A stretch of 64,000 nucleotides of DNA, taken from assembly GCF_963576615.1 (NCBI RefSeq), contig NC_088711.1:12075869-12139868 (forward strand), given 5' to 3'. Position numbers and translations under genes: made by a program. Under the pieces are notes generated by a model. The model was not told the DNA's origin. It worked only from the letters and a program-made list of their open reading frames with translations, and did not search any database. The DNA comes from Watersipora subatra. Lineage: Eukaryota > Bryozoa > Gymnolaemata > Cheilostomatida > Watersiporidae. Each line of letters opens with the position of its first letter. Position 1 is the stretch's first letter. Positions 37,601 through 47,450 of the stretch are shown here, piece after piece.

Positions 37601-38253
37601 TCCCTTACTTATTTTCACATTTTCACCCTTTTGTCGCCTGTTTCTCACTTCCTGTCTCAATTCATACTGCACATCTCGCTCTGTTTTGGTCAGGTCCGGG
37701 TTAACGAAGATGTTATCCAGACCAGATTTTGATTGGCTTACTCGATAGTAATAATACAGTCAAGTCGATCATGTACACTGAATTAAGTACACTAACCAAT
37801 TAGTATACTTGTAATTAGCCCCAGGGACTTTGAGGAAGTGCCTCAGACGTATAACTTTGGTTAAGCTTTTGGTTCACCTACTGTTATTCTTTCGACTACG
37901 CCTCTATTTACTACAAATCGTACCACTTCAACAGTAAGAGTAATAAACATGTTTGCTTTCCAGAAATGTAATAAATTAACTGTATACTAAACACCAATAG
38001 CTGCCAGCACAGAAAATTTTAAAGATATATTATGCAGTACAGTACGAAGAAAAAGTGCACAGCAAATAATGACTTTCATTATTTTTTCGCTCCTTTTTCT
38101 CACTAATTTCAAGGTATTAATCGTCATTACCTTTCCTAGTCGGTCACCCTTTGAAAATGGCTGATATGGCATATCTTCAAATTGTGTTGGCAATTGACAT
38201 GGACCCCATCCATCGGGATTATCTTGAATTTTTGGTGGCACAAACTTCGCCAT
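16642..38253 (-). CDS. EIF3D: Eukaryotic translation initiation factor 3 subunit D (13 coding exons)
   Basis: Coding exons, in transcript order: 38253-38131, 30951-30906, 30676-30537, 30368-30286, 28474-28277, 23643-23511, 22353-22209, 19357-19236, 18862-18768, 18631-18502, 18377-18235, 17978-17786 and 16818-16642 (or 16710). All junctions are GT-AG and all phases agree. The protein starts [19 protein letters not shown] and contains [34 protein letters not shown]-like [64 protein letters not shown] and NAWGILRC. It ends in an acidic Asp/Glu/Ser tail. eIF3D is a subunit of the 40S-bound eIF3 complex and its central domain binds the mRNA cap on some transcripts. Length is about 553-575 residues, near the human 548. 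Assignment is secure. The 3' end is uncertain: after DDEGNN a strong donor (gtaagtat) occurs, otherwise translation reads to a TGA at 16642. Confidence 0.95.
16970..17335. repeat. 14-bp minisatellite in the last eIF3D intron
   Basis: About 25 copies of attatagtgtaagt with single-base variants and one interruption near 17220. It lies between the exons at 16818 and 17786. Regular spacing without unique spacers rules out a CRISPR array. Confidence 0.95.
19365..19968. repeat. 41-bp minisatellite abutting an eIF3D exon
   Basis: About 14-15 copies of a unit containing gttgtagatatactcactct and tgttaagatacaataacaac. The array begins 7 bases from the exon edge at 19357, so on the transcribed (minus) strand it supplies the sequence that precedes the acceptor of that exon, including where a branch point would lie. 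Confidence 0.95.
20482..21258. mobile_element. hAT-like element nested in the TA element
   Basis: The ends caggcctgtattc and gaatgcgggcctg are inverted repeats with two differences. The flanks gttcactg and gttcacca match at 6 of 8 bases, fitting an aged 8-bp target duplication. It contains a 5'-truncated pogo-like copy (about 20586-21184). Confidence 0.7.
20586..21184. mobile_element. Truncated pogo-like MITE (family P1), copy 1
   Basis: It is similar along its length to the elements at 27464 and 46319. It shares the internal hairpin built from ttaaaacgctcaaaa and ttttgagcgtttta, and the right end cgagttatccgagtttggctg followed by TA. Its left end is missing. Confidence 0.75.
22764..23409. 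mobile_element. Pogo-like MITE (family P2)
   Basis: The ends tagtggaacctctactaacg and gtaagcagaggttctgctg are inverted repeats, flanked by TA. Tigger/pogo elements typically start CAGT..AACCTC and duplicate TA. It is in the eIF3D intron between exons 22353 and 23511. Confidence 0.75.
23847..25897. mobile_element. hAT-like element, outer copy, split by a copy of itself
   Basis: It starts tagagttgccccgatttt and ends ...agaatctcta, with interior sequence closely like the inner element. Excluding the inner insertion (24211-25237) and one 8-bp duplication it is about 1,016 bases. tactcataac is found on both flanks, though the right copy begins two bases past the end. No transposase ORF is present. 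Confidence 0.85.
24211..25237. mobile_element. hAT-like element, inner copy (1,027 bp)
   Basis: The ends tagagttgccccgatttt and aaaatcggggcatctcta are near-perfect inverted repeats. A perfect 8-bp duplication ATGGGAAG flanks it (24203-24210, 25238-25245). It belongs to the same family as the element it interrupts. Subterminal atcggtatc / gaatcgg motifs are repeated at both ends. A 92-codon minus-strand frame inside is not recognisable. Confidence 0.93.
26243..27190. mobile_element. TA-flanked element with perfect 69-bp inverted repeats
   Basis: Positions 26243-26311 and 27122-27190 are exact reverse complements (first bases aagcacataaattacataat). TA is on each side. The interior of about 810 bases has no recognised ORF. 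The length and perfection of the TIRs suggest recent movement. It lies in the eIF3D intron between exons 23643 and 28277. Confidence 0.92.
27464..28232. mobile_element. Pogo-like MITE (family P1), copy 2 (769 bp)
   Basis: The ends gagtcaaactcggataactc and gagttatccgagtttgactg are inverted repeats, flanked by TA. It has the same internal hairpin (aaaacgctcagaaaa / ttttgagcgtttta) as copies 1 and 3. Its right end stops 45 bases short of an eIF3D exon (28277-28474). Confidence 0.9.
28799..28870 (+). mobile_element. Possible single end of another pogo-like element
   Basis: ta followed by cagtggatcctgaccatacg looks like a pogo/Tigger terminus, but I could not find the opposite end. It is probably a remnant. 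Confidence 0.35.
29274..29471. repeat. Two diverged tandem copies of a unit of about 100 bp
   Basis: Each copy begins ctgagagag and contains a caccyctttcaggtgttgtg-like block and gaatagcatatc. The two copies differ at many positions. They are inside an eIF3D intron. Confidence 0.6.
33864..34398. mobile_element. MULE-like element with tcgaca subterminal repeats (535 bp)
   Basis: A perfect 10-bp direct repeat GTTACGACCA (33854-33863, 34399-34408) flanks it. The ends ggaaacagtcccaacatcga and (complement) ggtttatagtccgaacctcg align as imperfect inverted repeats. Motifs of the form aaYcTcgaca are repeated several times near each end and inverted between ends. Duplications of 9-10 bp suggest Mutator-like transposition. 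There is no ORF of note. Confidence 0.75.
34690..37740 (-). mobile_element. CR1/L2/Jockey-type LINE, 5'-truncated, ORF2 open
   Basis: On the minus strand the end of ORF1 (about 37730-37574: [35 protein letters not shown]) is followed 15 bases later by ORF2. After ORF2 there is a short 3' tail ending near gattcattaattcatttt. The front of ORF1 and the 5' UTR are missing. It is in the first eIF3D intron in the same orientation as the gene. Confidence 0.85.
34802..37558 (-). CDS. LINE ORF2: endonuclease and reverse transcriptase
   Basis: 918 codons without a stop. An APE-type endonuclease lies at residues 20-230: ALSETHIG (51-58), CGDFN (156-160) and SDHG (226-229). The reverse transcriptase follows: [46 protein letters not shown] (about 650) and the catalytic LFADDALLY (about 680). 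The C-terminal part with [20 protein letters not shown] and [13 protein letters not shown] is typical of CR1/L2/Jockey-group elements. It would nick genomic DNA and copy its own RNA at the target. All catalytic motifs look intact, so it could still be active; the exact clade needs a tree. Confidence 0.92.
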   Translation of the reverse strand: MINHDSSSKQTRPTKNDKKIAVMYVNINSLRNKISHIEWEVGLAPYIDIIALSETHIGPEIYTGELKIKGFQMFRKDRNVQGGGVAVYVKLGFRTTIIDTHSNCEALFLKITSDVAKFYLLTAYRPPNNSDPLLIPSLFDEINNLINIKNDHLVICGDFNFPKINWTTMNATGNYSLCSPFLHKVLELSLEQHVFSPTHRLGNILDLVLSNKAIIDQLEVFDPSISDHGMIIFKLNLSNFSIPANQEFKVYQYGKADLGKAQTIFKEYEEKIRDSINTKSNINLVYSLLLKGLLALREECVPSKTHKTSHQPGWFSYKIKNALKKQKKLYTITKFCNSEYSTNRYKLVQKQNKKLIKYAKKSHLAKTLYKPLQNGDSKAFYKHLRQNRENGSNIIPNLKYQNRVAETSIDKANLLNDFFQTVFSDDDGLLVPLPNKTLSFEDTDITVTSTGVLKLLEEINVSKSCGPDNITGIHLKTFSIVIANSMADFFNFSLSTGSQPDIWKEAQVTAIHKKGSKQLPNNYRPVSLTCIMCKLLEHVIAHHIHNFLDTNNLLVASQHGFRGGRSCETQLVHTINDFAYNHETGLITDIVILDFSKAFDTVSHRKLLYKLSVLGIHEKIIAWIRGFLQNRGQVVRVEGSLSHRCSVKSGVPQGSVLGPLLFLIYINDLTDQLSSECRLFADDALLYNTREKAQLLQEDLKKLDEWSKNWQLSFNVGKCSVMSIKDSSLSQSYYLNNRRLENVNTHPYLGIEFNYDLKWNAHINKIVAKSTSLLGMLWRVLKSADTRTRQLAYYTLIRPNLEYGCVAWDPYFDKNIKQLEKLQNKAVKFIFNLRGQVNYTAIKESSNIQLLKDRRKELRVNLFCKATASGVIKDTYKQEPEQIYNTRQEGGLYVPSIKTKAYFNSFWPRTTREIRDGI

Positions 38254-40033
38254 AGCTATTGAACTTTCTTTCAACGTGTGGAAATAGTGGATAACTCGAA
38301 AGGATATACTTTGTGCGTCATATGCGCGGCGAATAATAACGTAAACACTCTATAAAAAGTTACCGAATGCACCGTGATTGGTGCCCTTTAGTATCGTAAA
38401 AGTTATCGGCGGAAACTATTGAACTGTAGATTGCCATTACCAACTGCTTCCGTTTTGCGTTAACTTGGCTTTCTCGGATCCGTAAACGCGTACATTCCAA
38501 CATGCATATTTTAGTGGCATTTATCTTACCTGTCTTGAACATTTAAAGACAGATTATTTTAGTTTGTAATAAAGGTCATTGTTATGTACTGTTTAAATTA
38601 ACAATGTTATCTGCATGTAAATATGAGTATTTTTAACTCTGCCTGTGTTTAAACCTGCCATTTGTGTGCGTTTGTTGAACAACTTACTCTTTCCTACACA
38701 ACATATCGTAATACATTAATTAGAGTGTGAGGATCAATTTGTATTAAATCAAATTTGCTAGTCAGCAAAGTGAAAAAATTTTGTGAAACGCAGCCGTTAG
38801 CTGGTTTTGCATACAAGACGACAGTGAACAATGGTGAATGGTTTTTTGAACTAAAACGGACAAACTAAGTTGTCCATTTGAAAGAAGTGCATCTGCTAAT
38901 TACTGACTTGTACAATGATTAAATTGAACTGATTAGCTTTATTGGTTTAAATTACTGGCTTTTTTATTGGTTTGCTCTCTTTGACCTCCTGGTTTTCTAA
39001 TTATTGATTGGTCTGTCTTATTGGTTGAAGTATTTTAACCACAATAACTCATTAGTTTGTTTATTTAAGCATTATATTTCAAAAAATAGGAAATAGTAAG
39101 CTGCATTTGGTTGGTAGGAACTAATCTAATGCAAACTGTTCACAATATTTTACACATATATAGAAATACATATACAGCAGCTCTAGGGAAAATGAACAAA
39201 TAGGAAGGCTATAAATGCGTATGAGTAGCGATATTTTTTAAAGAAGTGAGGGCCTCTAGGTCCTTTTTCTTATACATTTGGCTGTTTGGTAGCACGATTT
39301 AAGCGCCGACTGAATTTAATGAATGTTTGTATCATTTTGAAAGTGTTTTGCCATGACTCATATTCAAGCAGAGTAATCTATTATAAATCATCAGTAGGTT
39401 TTGTTTGTGCTTTTAAAATTTTTAATTGCCATTTTTTGTCTTAAGTTTGGTAGCAAAGTTTATTGTAGACTTCAAAAACAATTTGCAGTTTCTAAATTAA
39501 CTGTTAGGAAAGTAGCTTTTGATTTAGAACTCAACATTTCTTGTGCATAGCAACTTTATAAGGAACATAAAACCACAAACCAAAACCACATAAAACATAT
39601 CAAATGTTTCTTTGCAACAGGATTTTCTGCCTGAAAGTTAATTATTGACGTAAAATTGTTTTGTTTTCATCAATAGATGATATATTCTGAAAATCAAACC
39701 ATTATTACCTGACAACTATAAGTAATCATATCATTATGACCAGACAACTGCAATCAGTCATTATTGAGAGACAATTTTATTCAATCAAATGAACACTACC
39801 CATAGTACCATCCATCAAATTCATACTTACTGATCAAGCCTACCCAGAATATATTTCAACAAAGTTCAGTCGTGAATTTACATTTTGCAGTAACTGAGAA
39901 GTTTACTCTCACAATTATACTGGTTAGTAAAGCACTGTGGTTCACAAATCTATAGCCTTATATTGCCTTGTACGCGTGTAACTGATGTCCAAGCATTTCT
40001 GTCCATGTTTGCTATAAGCTGCTAGGTATTATA
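38254..40033. other. Region upstream of eIF3D, no gene seen
   Basis: It should hold the eIF3D promoter on the minus strand, just above 38253; no TATA box stands out. Short ORFs near 38360-38542 show no family. The rest is AT-rich unique sequence. Confidence 0.5.
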
Positions 40034-43000
40034 CAGAAAACCTCAACATACAAAGTTAATATGTTCTAATTTCACCTGTTGAGGCCATCTTATGTTAGAG
40101 CAAACATTTAATAAGACAGCATTGTATTTTTTTTATTGGTTCCAGAGCTCAACAAAACAAAAATAATTATATAAAGCAATCACAATCAACATCAAAATAA
40201 TGCTTTATGCAAAACTGTTAATATTAATTGTAAAAACCTAAATGAACTAAATTGATAAACAATCAGTAAAAATAGATTTTCGTTGTTACTTAACTTGCAA
40301 TGCATTTTCGTTGTTACATAACTTGCAATGCAATTGAGATGCAATACTTGGGTTCGGTAACAGAACAACATAATTATACAGCATAACTTACTCTAGACAG
40401 TTTTAAATTAACTTGCAGATCGTTGTTATTTTTACATTTTATCTTCAGTTATGACCAGCATTTTACTTAAACAACTGTAATTTCTCACGAACCTTTAACA
40501 TCTTATGTTAGAAATCGCTTCATATGTTAAGACAAATATTTGTGCAAATTTCATATTGCATGTCTTATATCTACTATGTTGAAGTAATATTCTAGTGTTT
40601 TTAGTCTAAAACCTTAAGATGTTTTACACTGTAGGTCAAAAGCATATAGAGAAATACGTGATAAATAGCATATAGCTTTGATTAGGTCAAACTAAATGTA
40701 ATGTAAGGTTATGCTGCATATTTCTATCACCCAACAACTCAACTTAGGCATTGCTGAGCTTTCCTTCCATTCACGTGTCTCTAAAGTAAGGTACCAATAA
40801 AATACTTTTACTGGTTACAACTTTATTCATTTATTTTTTACATACATATTGTATAGTTTAATTTTCATTTTTACTTAGCACATAGTTTTGTATAACGCTT
40901 TCATATTAAAGGTTGACTTGCAATAAAATTCACATTACAGTTATTTGGTATCAAAAGTTTCGCTATGTCTTACTCTGCTGTGTTGTAGGTGCAAAATATG
41001 TGGAAATGTGATTACAAGCTCTTATAAGCTCAAAAATGGACAATTAATCGCAGCCATCACGAGATCGCCCTAGATTAGAATCTCTTCCCAAAACGGCTCA
41101 AATGGAGCGTAGTTGTACAAGATGGCTTCTGTTTACACTTTCACGCACCCTCATTGTCACAAATATACTTGACGCATTCAATAAAACCATGTCTATTGTT
41201 CTTACGCGTCTATTTCATCATCATTGTAATGCTGTTACTTTGAGCACTGATATTTCAAAACCTACCTTAAAATTTTGTTTAATTTTTTAACCTTAGCTCG
41301 AAGGAGTGCATATCATCCTCTGATAAACACGACGAGCCTGTGGGTCACCTGTGATAGTCAAAAAATGCTGCAGAAATTATTCGCGCTGTTTGGCAGGAAA
41401 TACAAGTCACATAATCAGATTACGACTAGACGATTAGACCAAGCTGAAACAAAACTGTAAACTAGCGAGCTTCTATATTTGGTAAAGGCTCTTCGGTAAA
41501 ACCCGAAGTTTTTGTCATAAACTAGTGCTACGAGAAGTTTTATATTGAGCCTTTTATTGGCCTTTCAATTTAAGTGAGAACATCACGTGACAAAACAATA
41601 ACCAAATGTAATGACTACGTCAGAGAAATAAACTTGAGCTTTTAAAGATGTGGTTGCGTCAAAAAATTCGACTTAATGAAATTAAGACCCATAAAAGGCT
41701 AAAACATCAGCTACAATTTGATGCCATTTTTGTTTTTGTAGACCAACCCTGTCCAGAGATATATGCATTTGAATGAGGCCCTCTTTTAAAAAGCTCACGT
41801 TCCAGCGGGTGCTTCTTTCGTGACGTCACAAGCAATATATCTGAAAAGAAACCACGAGCGATAAATATGTGGTCGCTCCCTTAGCCAATCATCAGCGCGA
41901 AATTTTTATATAGGCCGTAATAAATGTTATCACTCGTAAAACGTGTTGTCTGTGAGCTCAAATTTAGGGATTTTACTCTATTATTAAATCGCATGGACAT
42001 CGATATTTACTAAATTAATTAACATCGTTACTTTAATGAATTACTCGATCGACACGTTTTATTGGCGAACAACATACATGTAATAATGTTATTGTAAAAT
42101 TGCTGTAAAGTTACTGCGAAGGTGACTCCGAGTTTTCTTAGCATCAGGTAATTAAAGTTCTACGGAGGAAGCTCGGAGAATAGAGGTAAATTTATCTTTT
42201 ACTTTGAGTCTCCTATAAAGTTTCCTGTTGAGTTTACATTCAGATTATATTTCCCTGTTTGAGGCTAAAATGTAATTTCCTGCGCGTGCGAGATACGTAT
42301 GTACAGTAAGTTCTTGACGGCTTCTTTTTAATCTTTAGCATCTAGCTATACAATGGCTTAGATTGATGAATATACTAAAGGTAATATTTTAGTACTCATT
42401 GATACATGTACTAATTAATGAAATTGTAACTTTTTGCTATCACTAATCATCGTTTTATATTTTTTTATTGGTTCACCTAGCTACATTCGCTTCAAATTTT
42501 CTGTGGCATCTTTATCTAGTAAATTAGATTTATGATTTGACAGATGTTCACTTTTCACTTGTAGAAAGTGAAGACAATCGATTCATCAATGCATATCTTT
42601 AATTTCCAGAACCAAAGCTTCGAATCGTTGGCTTGGCGTACTTGTGCCTTTGTTAAACGTTTATTCGTTTTTAAAATTACACTCGCAATCTATTTAACTC
42701 CCAATTTGGAAGCTGTCAATAGATACGCTTTAGAATGACATATCTTTGAATGACATATATTTATTGCATTTGTTTTACTGATTACAGAATGTTTATGTCG
42801 TCCCACCAGCCGAAGAAGCTTTGTCAGTGTGGAAACTGCCATAAAGGGGAAAGAGAGACTTGAATGTGTGCTGCATAAACCATGATGTTTTGTTTGAGTT
42901 TGTTGCAGTAGATGAATTTGTCTTATTGTATCAGCTAAAACTATGTGAGTGGCCACGACTTGAATATTTTTAATAAAAGCTTTATGCCGAGATGAAAATA

Positions 43001-43064
43001 TTTTTGCTTGTAAAAATTATATAATAAAATAATATTGTTGAAGATAATGCAAAACATGATTTGC

Positions 43065-43135
43065 AGAATATTGTAGTGAATTGGATATGGTATATGGATG
43101 TCCGCAGAACTGGAGAATGTGAGTTCAAATCCAGT
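43065..43135 (+). other. Weak tRNA-like (SINE-type) promoter boxes
   Basis: tagtgaattgg resembles an A box, and gagttcaaatcc, about 50 bases on, resembles a B box of RNA polymerase III. No cloverleaf or 3' tail could be drawn. It may be a decayed SINE or chance. Confidence 0.25.
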
Positions 43136-43269
43136 TTGCAGCAAACTTCTCATCCTTAAAACTCTATCCCTATCTATATTCTTTTCAAAGACGCGGCTTG
43201 CTTATTTCACTTCGGTAGTATTCGGTAAGAATAATACTAGTGAGAAACTAGTACGTAGACGGTGTAGGC

Positions 43270-43345
43270 AATGATATACAGCCCCGCCCCAAGGATAGGC
43301 GACGGACATAATGTGGGCGGGACTTATGGGAGGCTGTATATCATT
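43270..43345. repeat. Small inverted-repeat unit (76 bp)
   Basis: aatgatatacagcc and ggctgtatatcatt, with cccgccc / gggcggg just inside. It is a small MITE or hairpin inside the TTAA element. Confidence 0.65.
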
Positions 43346-44151
43346 AGTATGGGTAGCTGCGGAACTGTGCTGATACAAAGACCTCGTTCTACATATTTAG
43401 CTTGACAGATTTACCGTAGACCGGTAGAATTGGTAGTCGGTACCCAAATGTTTACACAACATTTGGAGAAAGTGAGTAGAACAAATTTTCAATTTTCGTT
43501 ATTTGAGGCCTTTGAAACATTCATAATAATGCATCTGTAGCTGGATTTAAAATTTTATTCTAGCCAACATGAGCAAATACAAAATAAGATATATGCCAAT
43601 AGAGCCGCGTAAGACTAGACTTTTATCGCAAATAGCTGATGTGAATACAAGAGATAGAGACGGGTTGTATAACGCGTGACATCATTTTGGGCAAGTCTGG
43701 GCACGTTTTTGTGGCCTGAGCGTTTTTACCACGATCAGACTTTTTCGATTTTAATCTTCAAATATCTTGGCAATGAGATCGCGTAACACAACAAACAACA
43801 TATCAACTGATAGAGAAAAAAAATGCTTTCTTTTAAGATCAACTCAAATTTGACGCGACCACATCTTTAAGAGCTTGTAATCACATCTCCACATATTTTG
43901 CACCTACAACACAGCAGACTAAGACGGTGAATTTTTTGATACCAAATAACTGTAATGTGAATTTTGTTGCAAGTCAACCTTTAATGCTAGTCATATTCAC
44001 TTGAAATATTTATTCATTGATTTTTTGGATCTGGAATGAACCAGGCAAATTACGATGTATTCTTGGGAAAATATTTGTTCCAATATCTGCCAATTTCGAA
44101 GTCCAAAGCAAATCTTGCAACGGATTAACTTTGTATGTCAAGGTTTAGTTG

Positions 44152-46318
44152 TAATCACTAACATATATCTTATACTGTGTTTGTATAAACTATAGACAAT
44201 AAAATTGATATTGATTAGGTTTATAATTTCATAGCAAAAATATACTAATAGCTGTAGATAAATAACCTACTATACTACATCAAACACCAATTATGTCTGA
44301 GTTTAGTTGAACTGATGATTGTAAGAGTAGAGATCACACTTACTAGACACCAGTAGCGAAGTAATTCCAATATTTTTTATCAACTCATTTCAATTTGCAT
44401 TTAGTATAGTGTTCTTTTCGTTAGCTTGATAGGAAACCTTTTTTAGCATTTACGCATGAAATTCTTATGTTATTTAGTTGCCACAATGTCCAGAGCTGAT
44501 GCGCTTCTAAGAGCCATGAAAGTGAATGATAGTTGAAGCTAAGGAATTTACATTAAGACTTGAGTTTGTCTATTCACCAAGGTGAGTTTACACCAAAGAC
44601 ATGTTTACACCAATGTTTTGACTGTCAGACTTTTTATACTGCTCCTAATTAGCTAGACACTTTAAAAATTCTATAATCTATTCATTTTAAAAAAGTTGAG
44701 TATACTTTAAAGTGCTGAGTGGACCCCTGTAACACTCAGTTAACTGATGAAGCATCAGATAAGCAACAACTGCAAGTAAATATCTCAGCTACTAGCTATA
44801 CTACAGTGCAGTAACTGCACAAAGGTTTGCTCTCACAATTGATTTTTTGCTTCAAAGTTTCAGCACTACGTTTTTATGGATGTCAGTGGTTTTCTAAAGT
44901 TGTTGAACTTGAGGTGATCTTTCTAATGACCATTCCTTACAAAATATGCTATATTTGAGTTGAGTAGTGTAAATGCTCCTTTTTGCATGAGCCTAGACCA
45001 TAGTCAACTTTAGTAATACAACTGCCAGTGGTTAAGGAGCCTGTTAGAACCAAGAATACATTATATAATATCATATATTCAAATGCAGGACAAGAATATA
45101 TATCGGTAAACATGTATAGGAATGGTCAAGATGCAAATAGAGACAGGATATAAATCGATAGCAGCGCTGTATAAAGCAGGCCGACTAGGATCAATTTTAT
45201 CATGGGTCATTTACTTGACTGAACTACACTGAATTCAACTTGATAGCCAAGTTACTAGTATAAAATTAGTAATGTAGAAAGTCTTGATTTTATCACAAAC
45301 AAGCATCTACAGTAGGATGATTTCTAACACTGTTGTTTGAGGATTCAAATACATTAGCCCTATGGTTTAATATGGGGAAGCTGACTGTACTGACACTGGG
45401 TATAGTTTTACCATTAATTTTTTCAGGTAGAAGAACAAGCTAATTTTGGAGGTTTCTCTAAAATTTTAAAAGATAAAAATGGTTTATCTAGTTTTTTTGA
45501 ACACTGAGGTCATCAGTAACTAGTAGTGGTAAAACTAGACAACTGCATGGGCTACGGGCCTACTTGTTATCAGTGCAGTTCAAGTTAAACCTCTCCTTGC
45601 GATCACCTCAATGTTTGACGCAATGTTTGAGCAAATATTTGATGGTACTAGAGTTTTATTACCGCTCAGCCCCCAAACTGGGTGATTCTACAAACATTCT
45701 GGTGGTTGAGCAGTCATTCCTGTGTACTAAACTAACTAGCTGTAAGATGGACTCCGATTCATAACTGGGATGACTTTGGTAAAGAAACTAACTATTTTGT
45801 CTTGTTGTAAAACTAACACTTTGTTCCAGTATAGCTTGTGTTCAATAAAGTGCTGAACAAACTATGAGTATAATTAGTTGGAGGTATATATATGTCTATC
45901 GCTAATAGAAAAGTTGGTGCAAAGGCTAAATATGACCTTTCATTCTCATCTAAAGTCTAATTTAGCAAGACAACTAAACTCTTAGAATACAATTTAAATG
46001 TTTTAAGTTATTTCTCATATCTGCATTTTAAAGTCATTCGGTTAACTAAATGCAGATTTGTTTGACATATTGTCCGCTTCCATAATATGTGTGTAGTGTT
46101 TCAGTTAGTTTGTCTCCCAGAGCTCCTAAAACCTCTGTACCCTTATTTTAATCACAGCTTACTCGTTTACATAATATTGCATCTTTGCTTCTTCTGCAAA
46201 GAAAATTGTGTAGCTGTCTCCATTTGTGTAGTAGCAATTTTTCATCCGTGGACATTTTTGAACCCATCGGCATATTTTTTGCTGTTGTATGGATTTCTAA
46301 TGATGGCGATGACATATA
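44152..46318. other. Non-coding stretch, nothing recognised
   Basis: AT-rich; only short ORFs without family signals. Confidence 0.5.
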
Positions 46319-47448
46319 CAGTGAAACATGGATAACTCGCCCTCGGATATAGCGAACACATGGTTAACTCGACTGGATTTGCTTGGTCCGTTCCCACGCA
46401 ATGATAAATGGCTCTATATAACTCGAATTCAACACTGTTATAACGAACTGTTTTTTGCCCAACGGCTACCGAAACGGTTGCTATCGCTTTAGAAAATCAC
46501 TTTATTCCAAGCCATAGAGGTAAACCTCATCTTTTCGTAATTCATAAGCGTCATTATTACCTCCATCGGCAAAATATTTTTGTCAACGACTGTTCTAAAG
46601 GTTTGGTGAAATTTGATTTATACTGCTATACGATGAACAGCACGGGCTAGCTGGGTCACGGGCGCAAGGATTTTCGCCACGCACATACAAAACAAAAACA
46701 GCATGTTGTTTTTGTTTTGTATTTGCGTGGCGAAAATCCTTGAGTGCGTGACCCGGCTAGCCCGTGATGAATAGTTTTCCGACGTTGATTCCATGTTGAA
46801 TTAACGTCGGAATGTTGAATGTTTAAAACGTCTTAAGAATTGTTGTAGTCAAACGTATACGTTGTCTTAGCTAAAAAAAACTATTCATCGTTTGACCTAA
46901 ACACAAAATACGTGTGTACATTCAATAAGTATCCATTCAAAAAGCGTGAGTGATATACAATGTACCGTTAAACCTCGTAAAACTTTTAATTGAACTGCCT
47001 CGGAGTGTTGCTCTTAACGAATCCCAGGTAAAGTAAGGTAATCTTTCCATAAACTTCAAGAAAGATCGGCAAAATTGATCGTGGGTAAAACGCTCAAAAG
47101 AAAAAGATGTCTTTTCTTTGAGCATTTCAGCAACGATCAAGTTTTGCCAATGTCAATCTAAAAAAACGTCCTGGCAATAACATCACCTCAAACAACAAAC
47201 CAATCTCAAGTGATAGAAAAATCTCTATACTTTTTGATAAAAACGTTTTAAACTTTACATTAGAAGCATTTAATTTGAAACAAGCCATTTGTGCTTTTGA
47301 TTTATATTATAGTTTGTATATGTTCATGTATCTACTAATAAATAAGTAAATACATGGACTTGTGACAGTGCTCTGATAACTTGAACACTCTGATAATTCG
47401 AACACTTTTGCTCGGTCCCTTGAAGTTTGAGTTATCCGAGTTTCACTG
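46319..47448. mobile_element. Pogo-like MITE (family P1), copy 3, opposite orientation
   Basis: The ends cagtgaaacatggataactc and gagttatccgagtttcactg are inverted repeats, flanked by TA (46317-46318, 47449-47450). It shares the aaaacgctcaaaa hairpin with copies 1 and 2. A 126-bp palindromic element is inserted at 46641. Confidence 0.88.
46641..46766. mobile_element. Palindromic hAT-like MITE (126 bp) nested in a pogo-like MITE
   Basis: Almost the whole element is one hairpin: cacgggctagctgggtcacg pairs with its complement at the other end, and the centre is caaaaacagcatgttgtttttg-like. The flanks atgaacag and atgaatag match at 7 of 8 bases, consistent with a hAT-type duplication. Confidence 0.85.
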
Positions 47449-47450
47449 TA

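Larger units (their letters stand above)
30952..38130 (-). other. First intron of eIF3D (7.2 kb)
   Basis: It is bounded by gtaatg at 38130 and ctag at 30952 on the minus strand. It contains the LINE (34690-37740), a MULE-like element (33864-34398) and, at 33266, ta-cagtgaagcctcagttctcg, a probable orphan pogo-like terminus. 31000-33260 shows nothing I recognise. Confidence 0.85.
40910..43980. mobile_element. TTAA-flanked element, piggyBac-like (3,071 bp)
   Basis: TTAA lies at 40906-40909 and 43981-43984. The terminal inverted repeats run for about 110 bases with few differences (aggttgacttgcaa at the tip, then acattacagttatttggtat, later gtaggtgcaaaatatgtgga). A further inverted segment (aaagatgtggttgcgtcaaa) is at 41643 and, inverted, near 43850. 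No transposase was recognised, so it would be non-autonomous. TTAA could also be part of the TIR, so the piggyBac label is tentative. Confidence 0.7.
40034..44151. mobile_element. Pogo-like element (family P3) split by a TTAA element
   Basis: The ends cagaaaacctcaacatacaa and (complement) caactaaaccttgacataca are inverted repeats followed by aagttaat in both arms, flanked by TA. Removing the inserted TTAA element leaves about 1,043 bases. No ORF of note. Confidence 0.7.

Noticed and set aside
43065..43135. tRNA gene
   Set aside because: A- and B-box-like strings only; no acceptor stem or cloverleaf could be formed.
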